This document shows positions 24,426 to 35,826 of a stretch of DNA of 64,000 bases, in pieces. This DNA comes from Heterobilharzia americana (lineage: Eukaryota; Platyhelminthes; Trematoda; Strigeidida; Schistosomatidae). Every line of letters begins with the position of its first letter. Within the stretch, counting starts at the first letter, position 1. The DNA lies in contig OX104130.1 of assembly GCA_944470555.2 (NCBI GenBank), positions 76,017,160-76,081,159 of the forward strand. Reading direction: 5' to 3'. The translations under genes were made by a program, and so were the position numbers. A model generated the notes under the pieces. It worked only from the letters and a program-made list of their open reading frames with translations, had not been told where the DNA came from and searched no databases.

Positions 24426-25489
24426 TCACGTGATATTACTGAGAAAACCAAAACAACTGAAGTACACAAAAATTGATGCGCACAATCAGCATTGATAGAT
24501 CTAACTTAATTCATCGCCACTTCTACCAATACCTCAAAGCTGGAAAATTCATTATATGGTTAAGTTGGTAGTCAATCTCCGTATATCTTTCAGTACGTAT
24601 GTCTCATGATTTAGAGACATCATATTAATTATCTTGTATACGCAGCTGATGAGTTTTGCCGAAACATGAATTCATTGAAATCTGATCTGCTTTTCTCACA
24701 TCGTCACAATACCACAGCACTATCAATTTATATATATGTCAAAGTGGATTTGATAGGAAATCGGTTACTAGTTAATGTAAAAGTTAAGGCGTATACGCAA
24801 TTTTATCAGGTTTTCACACTGACCTTGAGAAGAAAACAAGATCAGAACAATTAACCTGAATTTTTTAATTTTTTAATTTTCTGGTCAAAATTAATTAACA
24901 TGTCTAAAAAGCAAAGGGGACATTCTCCTCTGTCTTTCTACATACATATCATTATATGATCACAGTTGTTGTGAGTAGAAGTGTGAGTGTTGTATTCGAG
25001 GTTATGGGATTAGGAGTTTTACGACAGATTCAGTCATCTGATTAAGGTTTGTTGAATTCATAGAAATGGATAAAACAAAGTGTGAATTTCATGATGAGTA
25101 AATGTCTTGACAAAGGTTGTTCACACTGTTGTTCATTTTACAACACAGTTTTCTGATTACTGAGGTATGGTAAACTAGACAAAGGTAGTTTTTTTAAACT
25201 CTTCCTAGTTTTCACAATTGGGTTATTTCAGTTGGCTTCATTGTGTTATGAGAAAGGCATAATTAAAGTAGTAAGGCAACAGCTGGTGGTCTGAAGATGC
25301 CGATTTCCTGAAAATTTGAGGAAACAGTACGACACTGACGTCAATGAAACCAGATAGAGTCTAGAGAAAGTCATGAATGTAGCTGTGATTTTCTGATCAA
25401 TATCTTTTCTCCCAACTATCCACATTTTCTGAAGCAAAAAGGAAATTTCGACCAATAACAATAAGCATACCATTCCTTAAAACAGATTA
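24426..25489. other. No gene seen
   Basis: AT-rich; the short ORFs lack support. Confidence 0.4.
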
Positions 25490-26003
25490 AAAGACTGTTG
25501 CTTAGTGGTCTTGAACCTTCTTTAAAGACTTTCGGATATCCAAATCAGTTTGCCTTCAAACTCAGAAGTAGTACTTTAAATGCTGCATTTTTTTGCATCA
25601 TAATATCATTGCCAGTCTGAACAAAGGTTCCAAGTATGTTAGATCTGCCTTCTTTGACTGTACTTCTTCCCTTTACTCTGTCCCTAAACCTCTTTTATTA
25701 AACAATCTTGCCAGAACTCACATTGAGTCTGGGATTCCAAACTGGCTTGATTCTTATTTTTCTGAGAGAAGACAGTACACTGCATACACAAGGAAGTTCT
25801 CTATTTCATTACTTAGTAAAGCCAGTGTACCTCAAGATGCTGTTCTTTCTTCTTTTCTTGTCTTTTTCTTTCTGTATTACTTACCAGTCCCAATTACAGC
25901 TTTGTTAAGTACCTAGATGACCTGACGGTATCGATGAGGATAATTTTCTCTTCAGAGCATTCTCAGTTTAGTAAATTCTTAACCGAAATTGGCCACCGAT
26001 CTT
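25490..26003 (+). mobile_element. CR1-like non-LTR retrotransposon RT fragment
   Basis: Plus-strand reading in the ORF 25593-25916 gives FFDCTSSLYSVPKPLLLNNL (RT motif A region), WLDSYFSERRQYTAY, and ASVPQDAVLSSFL, where VPQGAVLSPFLF is usual. A degenerate YLDDLTVS block follows at about 25909 in the next frame. The Gly-to-Asp change in the PQG motif and the frameshifts show it is dead. The sequence switches to Penelope at about 26003. Confidence 0.75.
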
Positions 26004-26600
26004 CTTTGAGAGATAAGCTTTGTTGGCTAGCTTAATGATACGATAGAACCAACTAAACAGAATTATCTAATCTATCGAATTTCATGTAATGACTATGAGG
26101 TGAAGTACATAGGTCAAACTAGCTCGGCTGGTCAGGGTCAGTTAGAATAGCTGAACAGGAATTTAGCCATGTAAAGAATGACAGACCTGAATAAGATCAA
26201 TAATCTAGAAAAACACTCTGCTATTGCAATGCACGCATTAACACACAACCACACAATAGGATGAGTGGGATAGAACCACTGTGCTTAAGTCCAATATAAT
26301 TAGGTGGAGAGAGGAAGAGATTGACTACTGAATAGCCGTTCATCGAATCAGCACGCAACACGTACAATAGAAATTACACATCACTTATACCAAAGATATG
26401 CAAAATTTTACTACGGATAAAAACAAATCATATGAGGTGACAATATTATAAACATCAGATGTCGAAAGTAGTGTGATTAGATTGATATGATTATGAGCAG
26501 TAATAATTTATGCTCAAAACGTCATCAAGTGAATAATAAGTAAATAATACTAGATCACTATGTGTTATAAATCAAATAAACATGGTATCAAAATCTACCA
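26004..26600 (+). mobile_element. Penelope-like element 3' end (GIY-YIG region and tail)
   Basis: From LRDKLCWLA onward this matches the end of the 46.2-kb minus-strand Penelope copy. It then reads YEVKYIGQTSSAG, the GIY-YIG-type endonuclease segment (KYIGQT), and NNLEKHSAIAMHALTHN. The tail to about 26600 corresponds to 45640-45770 on the other strand. Internal stops make it non-functional. Confidence 0.7.
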
Positions 26601-27062
26601 CAGTGCCTGAATTTTACACCTATATTAAAGACCAGTAGAAATTTCTTATCCCATCAATAAATTACTCTTCGCTGACATTCATATAACATCTGACTTAGAA
26701 AGTTATGTGCGAAAGTTATTAAACGCTATCCAAACAATCGATAGCTTTATTTGGAATATCGGTAATCAAAGTACAACTAATGCAGTGAAATTTAAGCTTA
26801 TAAAAAGGAATGATAAATACCTCGACTATAGAGTAAAAATATTTGTACTTACATATTGTTCATAGATAGAATCTGTCAAGGTCGGATCTATACTGGTTCG
26901 ATGTTTGCTTGAAACAACTTTTAGCAATATGAATCATCCTGAAATTGACTACTAAAATACTTCAACGTAGAATACCAGTGGTTTGAAGGTGTCTTATTAA
27001 TTAAAATGGAACAAGTGAATCTATTTTAGAGACTAATTATGTTGTGATAATCCTCCCTTTTA
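26601..27062. other. No gene seen
   Basis: AT-rich flank without ORFs. Confidence 0.4.
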
Positions 27063-27076
27063 TTCATATTGAATTT

Positions 27077-28273
27077 TATTATTATTATATTTATTAGTCC
27101 CTTGGGTTCCTAATGGAACATAGGGCTTCAGTAGCACGTCTCCAGTGACCTCTGTTCTCCGAAATCTCTTGAACCTGGTTCCACGACAGCCCACAAGCTC
27201 TCATTTCCTCCTCACACACACCACCTCATTCATGTCACCCTCGGACGTCCAACTCGTCGCTTCCCATGGAGATTCCACTCGAGCAACTGGCCTGACGCGT
27301 GACGTCCCCAGTCGGCCTTCTCAGTGTATGCCCAATCCATCTCCAGTTCCTCCCAGTGCATATTTGTTGCGTGATAGGTTCTTGGTTGGTTCGTTCCCAG
27401 AGCTCCTTGTTGCTTATTCTTTCTGGCAATCCATCTGATCTTCAGTAACGAGCCGGTGTAGACAGTTGTTGATGAATGTCTGTAGTTTATTGGAAATGCC
27501 TTTTGTAACGCGCCAAGTCTCTGAACCATACAGAAGCACTGACTTGACGTTGGTGTTGAAAATCCGGATCTTGTTCCACATGCTGAGTGCAAAAGATCTC
27601 CACACTGGTTTCAGACTAATGAAAGCCTGTCTTGCTTTTCCGATTCTGACTTTGACATCCTCGTCTGTGCCTGTGTCGCCTGTAGTTGAAACAGTGCTTC
27701 CTAGATAGGTGAAGGAGGTTACTTTCTCTAAGTTTCTCCCGTTGATAGTGACTGGAGTTTGTTGTTGTTGTTGGTTGGGTATCTTCATCACCTCTGTCTT
27801 CTCCATATTCACCTGAAGTCCCGTCTTCGCTGCCCAGCCTCCTCTATCAACTTGTTAGTTTTCGCCTGTAGATCTTCAAGTTTATGTGACATCTGACAAA
27901 AGTCATCGGGGAAATCCAAGTGTTCTAGGTTCTTTTCCGCAGTCCAGCCAGTGTATCCCCCTCTTCTCGCTCCCCACTGTTTGCTGCATGATCCAGTCCA
28001 GTCGACCACAACCAGGAATATCATGGGTGATAGTAGGCAACCTTGTTTCACTCCTGTCTTCACTCCGCTTCAAAAGCATCACTGAGCTTCCCATTGCGAA
28101 TTACTTGGCATGTGGCGTCTTCATATAGTTGTTGAGTGAGGCGGATAAAGGTTTGCAGTATTCCGTAGTGCTGAAGCAACTGCTGGCCAAATTACTTGTT
28201 GGTCGACGCTGTCAAAGACCTTCTCAAAGTCGATAAAGTTGAGGTAGATAGCTGATTGTCATTCTATACTCTC
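27077..28273 (-). mobile_element. RTE-A copy, 5'-truncated, flanked by a 14-bp target duplication
   Basis: The minus strand reads from the RT region into the complete 3' end. Recognised parts are GVKQGCLLSPMIFLVVVDW (about 28051-27995), a degraded catalytic block (FPDDFCQMSH in place of FADDLCLMSH), EKTEVMKIPNQQQQQ, FTYLGSTVSTTG and, near the end, GRNWRWIGHTLRRPTGDV. The duplication TTCATATTGAATTT lies at 27063-27076 and 28274-28287, so both boundaries are exact and the insertion looks fairly recent. Several frameshifts separate the ORFs. Confidence 0.88.
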
Positions 28274-28499
28274 TTCATATTGAATTTACCGAATAATAAA
28301 ACAGGAATTATGCCAAGGATATCAAACTGTATTTTGAGGAAATGTGTCCAAATCAAATCATTGTTTATTAGGACTACCAAGACAAAATTGTGTTGATTCA
28401 CCAGAAATGAGTAAGTATGAAACTAACTTGCATCTCTTATTCTTCACTTGAGTCAAACGAAACACATAATCTAAGATAAATACGTATTCCACTAGAAGC

Positions 28500-28672
28500 T
28501 ATCGACCCCGCCAGGAGTCAAACCCGCGGGGTGGTGGGTTCGCACTGCCGAAGAGTTCTATACTAGGACGAAACAGGTATCCAATACTCCCAGGTTTCAA
28601 ATGTTCCTCCAACCAATGTCGGTCCATGATGAATACCAACTTGAAAAATCTCTAAATCCCCCAAATTCATTT
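28500..28672 (+). mobile_element. Hammerhead SINE (CTGAGGAG-type), degenerate
   Basis: The ribozyme-like part at about 28540-28600 has CCGAAGAG in place of CTGANGAG, then CTATACTAGGACGAAACAGG, and ATC replaces the GTC cleavage triplet. The 3' body (CCAACCAATGTCGG, AATACCAACTTGAA) matches the copy at 41.6-41.8 kb. Confidence 0.7.
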
Positions 28673-28675
28673 TGG

Positions 28676-30029
28676 CTATACAGACTATTTGTGTTCTTTT
28701 ACTAATCTAGGCTGTATGAACTTCAGTTATTGCCTATGAATACAAAAATATGCTTTTCAATCCAGGTTATCACTAACAGACTGATTTATCAATGAATAAA
28801 ATCCATTAAAGTATGATAGCGAAATATTCTATCTAAGTGAGGCCACCAGATTTGTAGTGGGGAAAACCACAACCGCCTAATTCAACCTATTTGTCAACCT
28901 ATTTTGCTTTGTAATTTCTGATTAGGGAGTGAATGGTCAATGAATCTTACTAAAACCCAAGTTATAAATGTCCCAGTTATTTGTAATTTAAAAATCCCCA
29001 TTAAATCAAAAACAAAACAAAAGATATTTTAGTAAAGAATCATTCTTTTCAGCGATATCATTCTCATGCTCTACAATAGTATATAAATATTCTATTCACA
29101 TGGTAACAGAGAAAGGAAAGTTTCATAAAATACTTTGAATGACCTTCATTTTTGATTATAAATTAAGAGATCGGAATAAGAACTAGGTAATGATTGAAAT
29201 AGTAATGAGAATAAAACTTTTCTAAGCCGAAAGAATATTTGGTTATTAAGTTGAATGATTTAATATACTTTAAGGGACTGGTTAATGTAATGAAGAGTTA
29301 AAATATAATAGGGACAAAACAATTTGATGTGTGAGAAGACATTAAAGAAGAGATTTTGAGGGTAAAATGTTCTTATAGATCCTGTTCATTGCAATTCATG
29401 TGACTAGAGAAATTTCTTCTGAACTGATACTCCAGGCTTCGAAACAGTAGTTGCTATGGCTTTCGTAGTTTAAAAACGTTTCACCGGGATTGGTCATAAT
29501 CGACCAAATGTTCAAAAATAAGACTTCGAGGTGCACTTTTTTCGCCTTTGTGGAACTGGGCTAGTGTATACTAGGAAATGTATTTGGAAAGCGAACGCTG
29601 ATTACGGCCAATGCACCTCACCCCACAGGAACAGCTGAAATTATAAACCTAGAGGAACAAGGAGTTTAGCTTATCTATTATGCATAATCGAATTACAAGG
29701 TAAATTGAGAAGGCTAGTCTGAGTTTGGCGACATAGAAGGTCATTCTCAATGTGCACTCAAGATGGTTTCTCAACATAACTTCTGGTATGTCTCCATTGA
29801 ACTGTAAGCTCGTGAAACAGTTATTAATCCAATCGGTAGTTTCCAGTTCGGACATCGCTCCTACCTATTCTTAGAAGAAAGATAAATTAGAAAGATGTTA
29901 CAGACGATATCCCGAGACTCGACTTACAAGGCACTAAACATATGGACTGTGCCCTTTTTGGTGTGATTTACGTCTATTTTCTGCTTTAAAATAAACACTG
30001 ATCTGCTTTATTGTAAATATTTGTTGTTT
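28676..30029. other. No gene seen
   Basis: AT-rich sequence; nothing recognised. Confidence 0.4.
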
Positions 30030-30195
30030 TGTTGGTTGGTCGGAGGTAATCGGTAGGAAGCAACGGACCTAGGTTTGTGCTTGTTGGCACCCGTCAACAA
30101 GGCTTATCGACGGGACTGATGTACCGCCTGAGGTTCGAACCCCCGTCACCTAGTGCAGTAGTCAACAACAACTTAACCACTGAGCTATTCGGACA
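30030..30195 (-). mobile_element. Third tRNA-headed SINE family
   Basis: On the minus strand TAGCTCAGTGGTTAAGT (box-A-like, about 30170-30186) is followed by GGTTCGAACCTCAGGCGG (box B) and a body with GGTGCCAACAAGCAC. The copy at 47.6-47.8 kb shares the GGGACTGATGT...CCTGAG...TTCGAACC block (plus strand). No hammerhead core is visible. Confidence 0.65.
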
Positions 30196-30199
30196 GCGA

Positions 30200-31004
30200 T
30201 ATTGAGCCTCCTAGCTTGGTGGCCACATTGTAAATATGACTGATATAATTCAATCTGCACTCAGGACTAGACAACATGAAATTGGTTGCTCTCCCCTGAC
30301 CACTCAATACATTTGGTGTTTTTTTTTCAGCTACTGGGTCTTGTTTAGTCGCTTTCCAATAACTGATGAAGTAAGGAGCACACTGTATACATCTATTTCT
30401 TAATAATTTATGGCTCTTATTCATTTGTACATACATTTGAAGCAATCGTCAGTTTGAATGTATCGACCATAAGACAGAATATCCCAGAACATTTACATGA
30501 TATTTTGCTTTGCTACTTACAAGTAGTTAAAGTCTGCGTGCGAAGTATTTTGAAGTGTGGGCAGCTTTGAAAAATGTAGAAATTTAACAACTAATGAGCG
30601 TTATTATTGTTTAAAACGTGCTACCCTACTAAAGATGTGGCTTTATCTCACCCGACAAAACTTTAATTTATGATCAGTAGCAATCATTCTTTTTAAGGAG
30701 AGATTACAGTTTCGCTTAAAACCGAAGAAAATGATAATTAAAACGTTCATTGAGATGGAAAGCATTATTGGCATCTCAACGCCTGGGATGGAACAGAAGA
30801 AAGCCCAATAACCTACATTTTCCTAATACAGGAATTGAATCCACTTGCCCTGAGAATAAATTTCACATCATAACCTTTCACAACTGTTTACCTCTGAAAA
30901 GTTTAATGAAATTTTGATACCGTGAGTTTTGAGCTTTATTCCGTTAGTGAAAAAATTTGAGTTACTTTGTGGAGATACATTCTCCCTGGTATTATTAATA
31001 TTTT
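30200..31004. other. No gene seen
   Basis: AT-rich; ORFs on the minus strand (30185-30445, 30868-31104) lack domains, and the second overlaps the RTE-A 3' end. Confidence 0.4.
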
Positions 31005-31655
31005 TGTTCCCTTGGGTTCCTAGTGGAACATAGGGCTTCAATAGCACGTCTCCACTCCACTCTGTTCTCTGAAATCTTCTAAACCTCGCGCCACCATCGC
31101 CCATGAGCTCTCATTCCTTCCTCACACAATCGCCTCCATCTCACTCTCGCCTCGGATGCCCAACTCGCCGTTTCCCATCTGGATTCCACCCGATTGCCTG
31201 AACTGGCACGTTATGTCCTCGAATGGTCTTCTCAGTACATGCTCAATCCATCTCCACTCCCTTCTACTGCATATTTGTTAGGTGATAGGTTCTTGGTTGG
31301 TTCGTTGCCCGGCCAGAGTTCCTTCTTGCTTATTCTTTCTGGCCATCTGATCTTCAGTATCGAGCAAGCGTAGGCACTTGTTGGTGGATATCTGTAGTTT
31401 GTCGGAGATGCTTTTTGTGACGTGCCAAGTCTCTCAGCCATCACATAGCGGCAGTGACTTGACTGAATTAGTGTTGAAAATCCGGATGTTGTTCACGCTT
31501 TTTTGCTGATTGCAGATCTCCACACTGGTTTCAGATTAGTGAACGCCTGTCTTCCTTTTCCGATCCTGGTTTTGACATCCTCATCTGAGCCGCTGCCTTC
31601 GGTTGTAGTTTCGACGACGCTTCCTTGCTAGTTGGTTGAAAGAGATATTTGCAGA
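31005..31655 (-). mobile_element. RTE-A copy, 3' portion
   Basis: Minus strand from the FTYLG-equivalent region to the 3' end (CCTAGTGGAACATAGGGCTT at about 31018 is the complement of the family end). Its last 310 bp appear almost identical to the plus-strand copy at 38064-38401. Confidence 0.85.
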
Positions 31656-31984
31656 ATAACATTTGCGCATTTTAGTTCTACTCTGCGAATTTCTTTCTTC
31701 CTAACTGAAAACATTCGAATTTTCGTATTTTTAAACAGCTCACAAATCAAAGAATAAAAAGATTTTCTTCAGAATAAAAGTATGCAAATGAGAATGCTCA
31801 CATTTAATATTCATGAAATTTTCTAACGGTACATGAATCCTATGACTATTTGTTGATATACTTGTAATTCTCCATTGTTTTACTGGGTAAAACTGCTCGA
31901 CCTCTATTGTAAGTATGGGCTTCTATTCAGATGCCACGATGTCGCCTGAACATTCGTTATGGTAATTTACTTCGTTGTGGCGAG

Positions 31985-32135
31985 CAGAGAAATCCAGGAT
32001 GCGCGTTCCCTACTATTTAGGACTCATCGGCCTAATGTGCCTGCACTCCAGTGAGTGGTCTTGTCCCCAGTGGGACTCGAACCTCGCAGGCACCGCTCCA
32101 AACGCCAGAGAGTTACCCATTAGGCTACTGACGGA
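31985..32135 (-). mobile_element. SMalpha-like SINE with decayed hammerhead
   Basis: The rc ribozyme segment reads CCGATGAGTCCTAAATAGTAGGGAACGC. CTGATGAG has become CCGATGAG and GACGAAAC has become AGGGAAC. The tRNA-like head on the minus strand has GGTTCGAGTCC. Confidence 0.75.
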
Positions 32136-32204
32136 CGACAGCCACATCTTGTAAAACTGGAATTTCGTATAACTATTTCTCGATATACTTGGAATTCCCG
32201 TTGT

Positions 32205-32504
32205 AATACTGGATCAAAAGCCAGGAAAGCAGCAGGAACAGACAGAATCCCGCCAGAAGCACGGGAAACAGATAAAAGGCATCAGCGAATATGCTGATAT
32301 CACTATCTCAGAAGGCTTGAGAGGAAAAAAGGAAACGTACCTACTGATTGGGAGATCAGCTACCTTGTTAAACCCCCAAAGAAGGGTGACCTAAGTCTTT
32401 GTAAGAACTGATGCGGAATCGTGCTCCACCCCAAGCAAAATACTAAGCCGCATTATGCTGGAGAGACTAAAAAATTTTCTCGATTCAAAATTACGACCGA
32501 AACA

Positions 32505-32592
<88 letters not shown>

Positions 32593-33638
32593 TCAGGAAG
32601 AACAAATCATGTACGGATCACTTTGCAACGCTACGCCATGCATCATCATAAAACAGGGAATAGAATTCCAGTCAACTTCATCCACTTTGAAAAGGCTTTC
32701 ATCAGCGTCGATCGAGAAGTAATTCGAAAACTGCTTCAAAACTACGGTTCTAGTACCGCAAACCCTTATCAACTTCATTCAACAGCAGCGATATGCTATA
32801 TGATGCTACATGCCGAGAGATTCACAATGGAAAGCTCAATGACGCCTTCGAAGTGAAGACAGAAAGGAGTAAGACAAGCTTGACACCTACTATCATCACC
32901 GATGATCTTCTTGATTGTGGTCGGTTTGACTGGACTGGATCATGCAACAGACAACTGTGAGGAGCTGTGATAAGATGGGCATGTGCTGTTTGACTGATGA
33001 GAAGACCCTAGAAGATTTGGATTTCGCCAATGATGATGATTTATGTCGAATGTCTTGTTGCACAAACTCGAAGATGTACAGACGAAAAGTAACAAGTTGG
33101 CAGAAGAGGTGAGGTGAGGTGAGGTGAGGCAGCATAGATGGGAGTTCAGGTGAAGAACATAGAGAGGATAGAGGTGATAAAGATACCCAACCAACAAGAA
33201 CAAGCACCATCAACGGGACAAATCTAAACGAAATTGTCTCTTTCACCTACCTACCTACCTACCTAGGCAGCATCGTCTCAACTACAGGCGGCGGCATAGA
33301 TGAGGATGCCAAACCCCTCTATCGGGAAAGCAAGACAGGCCTTCCTTCATTAATCGGAAATCAGTGTGGAGATCTGCACTCCACTGCACTGCACTCAGCA
33401 TAAAGAAGAGGATCCAGATTTTCAAAAGTAGTGTCAGTCAGGTCAGTGCTTCTATGTGATAGGTGAGAAACTTCGCGCGTTACAAAAAGCATTTCCAACA
33501 AACTACAGATATACATCAACAGCTGCCGCCTACGCTCACTCGATACTGAAGATCAGATCAGATGGTCAGAAAGAATAAGCAACAAGGAATTTACTCTGGC
33601 TGGCTGGCAACGAACAAACCAACAACCCATCTTCCAAC
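32205..33638 (+). mobile_element. RTE-A copy with expanded GGCT repeat
   Basis: Plus strand from the N-terminal RT block (SRKAAGTDRIPPEA at about 32218; ISYLVKPPKKGDLSLCKN) to just after the ARKNKQQG-type segment, where it is truncated within CCAACAAAT. From about 32391 onward it is nearly identical to the reverse complement of about 49470-50690. It differs by a 22-unit GGCT array and small indels. A GGTGA array (about 33105-33128) and a CTAC array (about 33248-33266) are shared by both copies. Confidence 0.85.
32505..32592 (+). repeat. (GGCT)22 microsatellite
   Basis: Eighty-eight uninterrupted bases of GGCT inside the RTE-A copy. The inverted partner at about 50546 has only about three units. 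In one frame it encodes a Gly-Trp-Leu-Ala repeat, which is not a protein feature. Confidence 0.95.
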
Positions 33639-33774
33639 AAATTCTGTCAATTCATGCAACCATTCAAGGAGGTCTTTAGTCAGCATATGTTTCATAAAAC
33701 CGAAACTAATTACTGTATTATACTCATTAGTGGCATGCTTTAAGATAAATATGTGAAAGTTTTAATGAGAAACA

Positions 33775-34160
33775 GTTAACCTGTAGAAAGTGAAGGCAAT
33801 GCTAACTGAAGACTCCGGTAGATAGTAGTGCTATCTCGTGAATTAACTGAAGTATGAAATTTTAGACCACTGAACTCGTACCCAGTGGTCACCACGTTCA
33901 CGGTGGGTTTGTGTGTATTTACTGCAGAGGATTCCCACAGTAAACCAAGACAGTCATCCAGTGCTTTCAAGTTTTCAGTGATTCTCCAACTGCTGTCAGC
34001 TACCTTAAAATAATGAATGAATTGTGAAAAAAGGCTATACCAGATTTCAGCTGGGTCTAGGTTGAGTTTGTCCACTGACCACAGATCTTCAAACCTCGGC
34101 TGAATGGCCGCTTGAATGTGTATTACTGACCAGCCTAAAGATGGGTTATCAAACATTTTG
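33775..34160 (+). mobile_element. Hammerhead SINE (CTGAGGAG-type), strongly degenerate
   Basis: The body (CACTGAACTCGTACCCAGTG, GTGGGTTTGTGTG) resembles the 12.7-12.85 kb copy. A ribozyme relic at about 33922-33975 reads ACTGCAGAGG, ATTCCCACAG and ACCAAGAC, ending CATCCAGTGC. The 126-residue minus ORF across it is therefore repeat-derived. Confidence 0.6.
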
Positions 34161-34905
34161 ATATGAAACTACAAACCATGGGTTTGACTAAACCTGAATT
34201 TATAACCCATCCCAACCAGTAACATTCGATCAGCGTGTTGCTAATTTTGTGAACCTATAAATGTTGAAAAAAGTAGATCATTGACTTTCAGCTCAGAGAT
34301 TGAATGATTACGCAACCACTGTGGAAGCTGATGGTCACAGCTCAAATGGTATATGTAGATAATAGTAAGTACATAATGAAGAGTGTAAGACTATGGTGAA
34401 ACAGTAATGTTAGACCATTTCTTAGACGGTATCAGCGTTAAAACAGCAATTTAATCAATAATAGATTACATAGACTGCAATGATTCGTATATTTACATCT
34501 TCATATATCTATTCCAAGTAGAATTTTTAGAAGTTAGCAATCTTTATATCTCTCCTTAACTAGCCTATAGTCCTATGAAAGCGCTAAAACGACAGACATA
34601 TTCATACAACCAGCCGAATGTCTATACAGTAATCGAATCATAAATATCAGTAAACAAACACGAACATTTCTTTCTGAAAAAGAATTGGTTTATGTACATC
34701 AGCACTTGAGAAAAGTGCATTTATCAATTGATTAGTATAATGTGACCTAAAAATGTTTTAATAGATAAGAAGACTTGCTATTCAATTATCTCATTTTGTT
34801 TAAAATTGACAGAAAAAGTTTCCATTGATTCACTCGCCAAATTTCTTTGAACTATTTTTAAACATCAGTAAAATCAACTAAAGCAACAAGTCCAAAATAC
34901 GTAAC
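34161..34905. promoter_or_regulatory. Upstream region of the antistasin-domain gene, no motif assigned
   Basis: AT-rich sequence before the start codon; no TATA box at a convincing distance and no other element could be assigned. The transcription start is unknown. Confidence 0.25.
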
Positions 34906-35826
34906 ATGAATTTATCCCCTTTATTGATAATAATTTCCATTATGGTAACAGTACTATCACTGGACAGTAGAAGAGAACATTTATATGCAAGGCGTGACCA
35001 CAATGAGTCGTTTCCGAGAAACGCATATAGAAAAAACGAAGAATATCAAAATAGGGAAGATTTTCGTCCAGATCAGTACCATTCTGAAGATAATCGTAAT
35101 TACCGTCACCATCATCATCGAAATGGACGCTATAGAGGTGATCAAAAGGAGGAAAGAATACCAGTGAGAAGACATTACAGCCGTTCACGAGATCACCATC
35201 ACCCTCATCATCAGTACACTAAAAGTGTGCAGTATAATGAAGAGCCAATAGTTAGTCAAGAAAAACTCCAGTACAAAGAAATGAGGAAAGGAAACCATGC
35301 CTCCAAAACGGGTCCTAAGCAACCACGAGAAAAACACCACCAACCCTTTAGTAGTGCAGAACATAAACCAGTAGACAAAGAAACGCCTACTTCAATCAGG
35401 TCACCTGGTTCAGCTAGTCGACATTACAAAGAACTATCCTCTGTGGCTTCAAAGCAACTAAAGGATAAAGTTGGCTCTACTGAACAACAACAACAACAAC
35501 CAAAAAGTGAAAAGCCTGGTGTAAAGGTTTTTAAAGAGAAAGTGGAGGGTGGTTCAGTTGTACGAGATGATAAATCGCATAGTGAAGGCCATCACCGTCC
35601 ACATCAATATCAACAACACCAACATCATCAACACGAAGATGCCGACAGGAATAATGATGATAACGATGACAGTGTTCATAAAAAGCCAACCGATGAAAGT
35701 ATCAGTCAACCTGAAAAAAAACCACCTACAGACAAGGAAGTAAAACATCCAATACATCCAACAACACCTGTTTCAGTGATGGCTGCAATTAAAACAGAAC
35801 ACTCACCGATTACGGAAAAACAAGAG
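34906..35826 (+). CDS. Antistasin-domain gene, exon 1 (signal peptide and His-rich region)
   Basis: The exon has 307 codons and ends exactly at a GTAAGT donor (35827-35832), phase 0. Residues 1-19 (MNLSPLLIIISIMVTVLSL) form a signal peptide. His clusters lie at residues 68-71, 97-102 and 229-243, a Gln run at 194-198, and an acidic Asn/Asp stretch at 246-255. The reading continues only four codons past the donor to a stop, which supports the splice. Confidence 0.85.

Noticed and set aside
32421..32856. ORFs with Gly-Trp-Leu-Ala repeats
   Set aside because: Translation of the (GGCT)22 array inside a dead RTE-A copy, not a repeat protein.
33776..34156. 126-residue minus-strand ORF
   Set aside because: It lies antisense across a degenerate hammerhead SINE whose body recurs at 12.7 kb.
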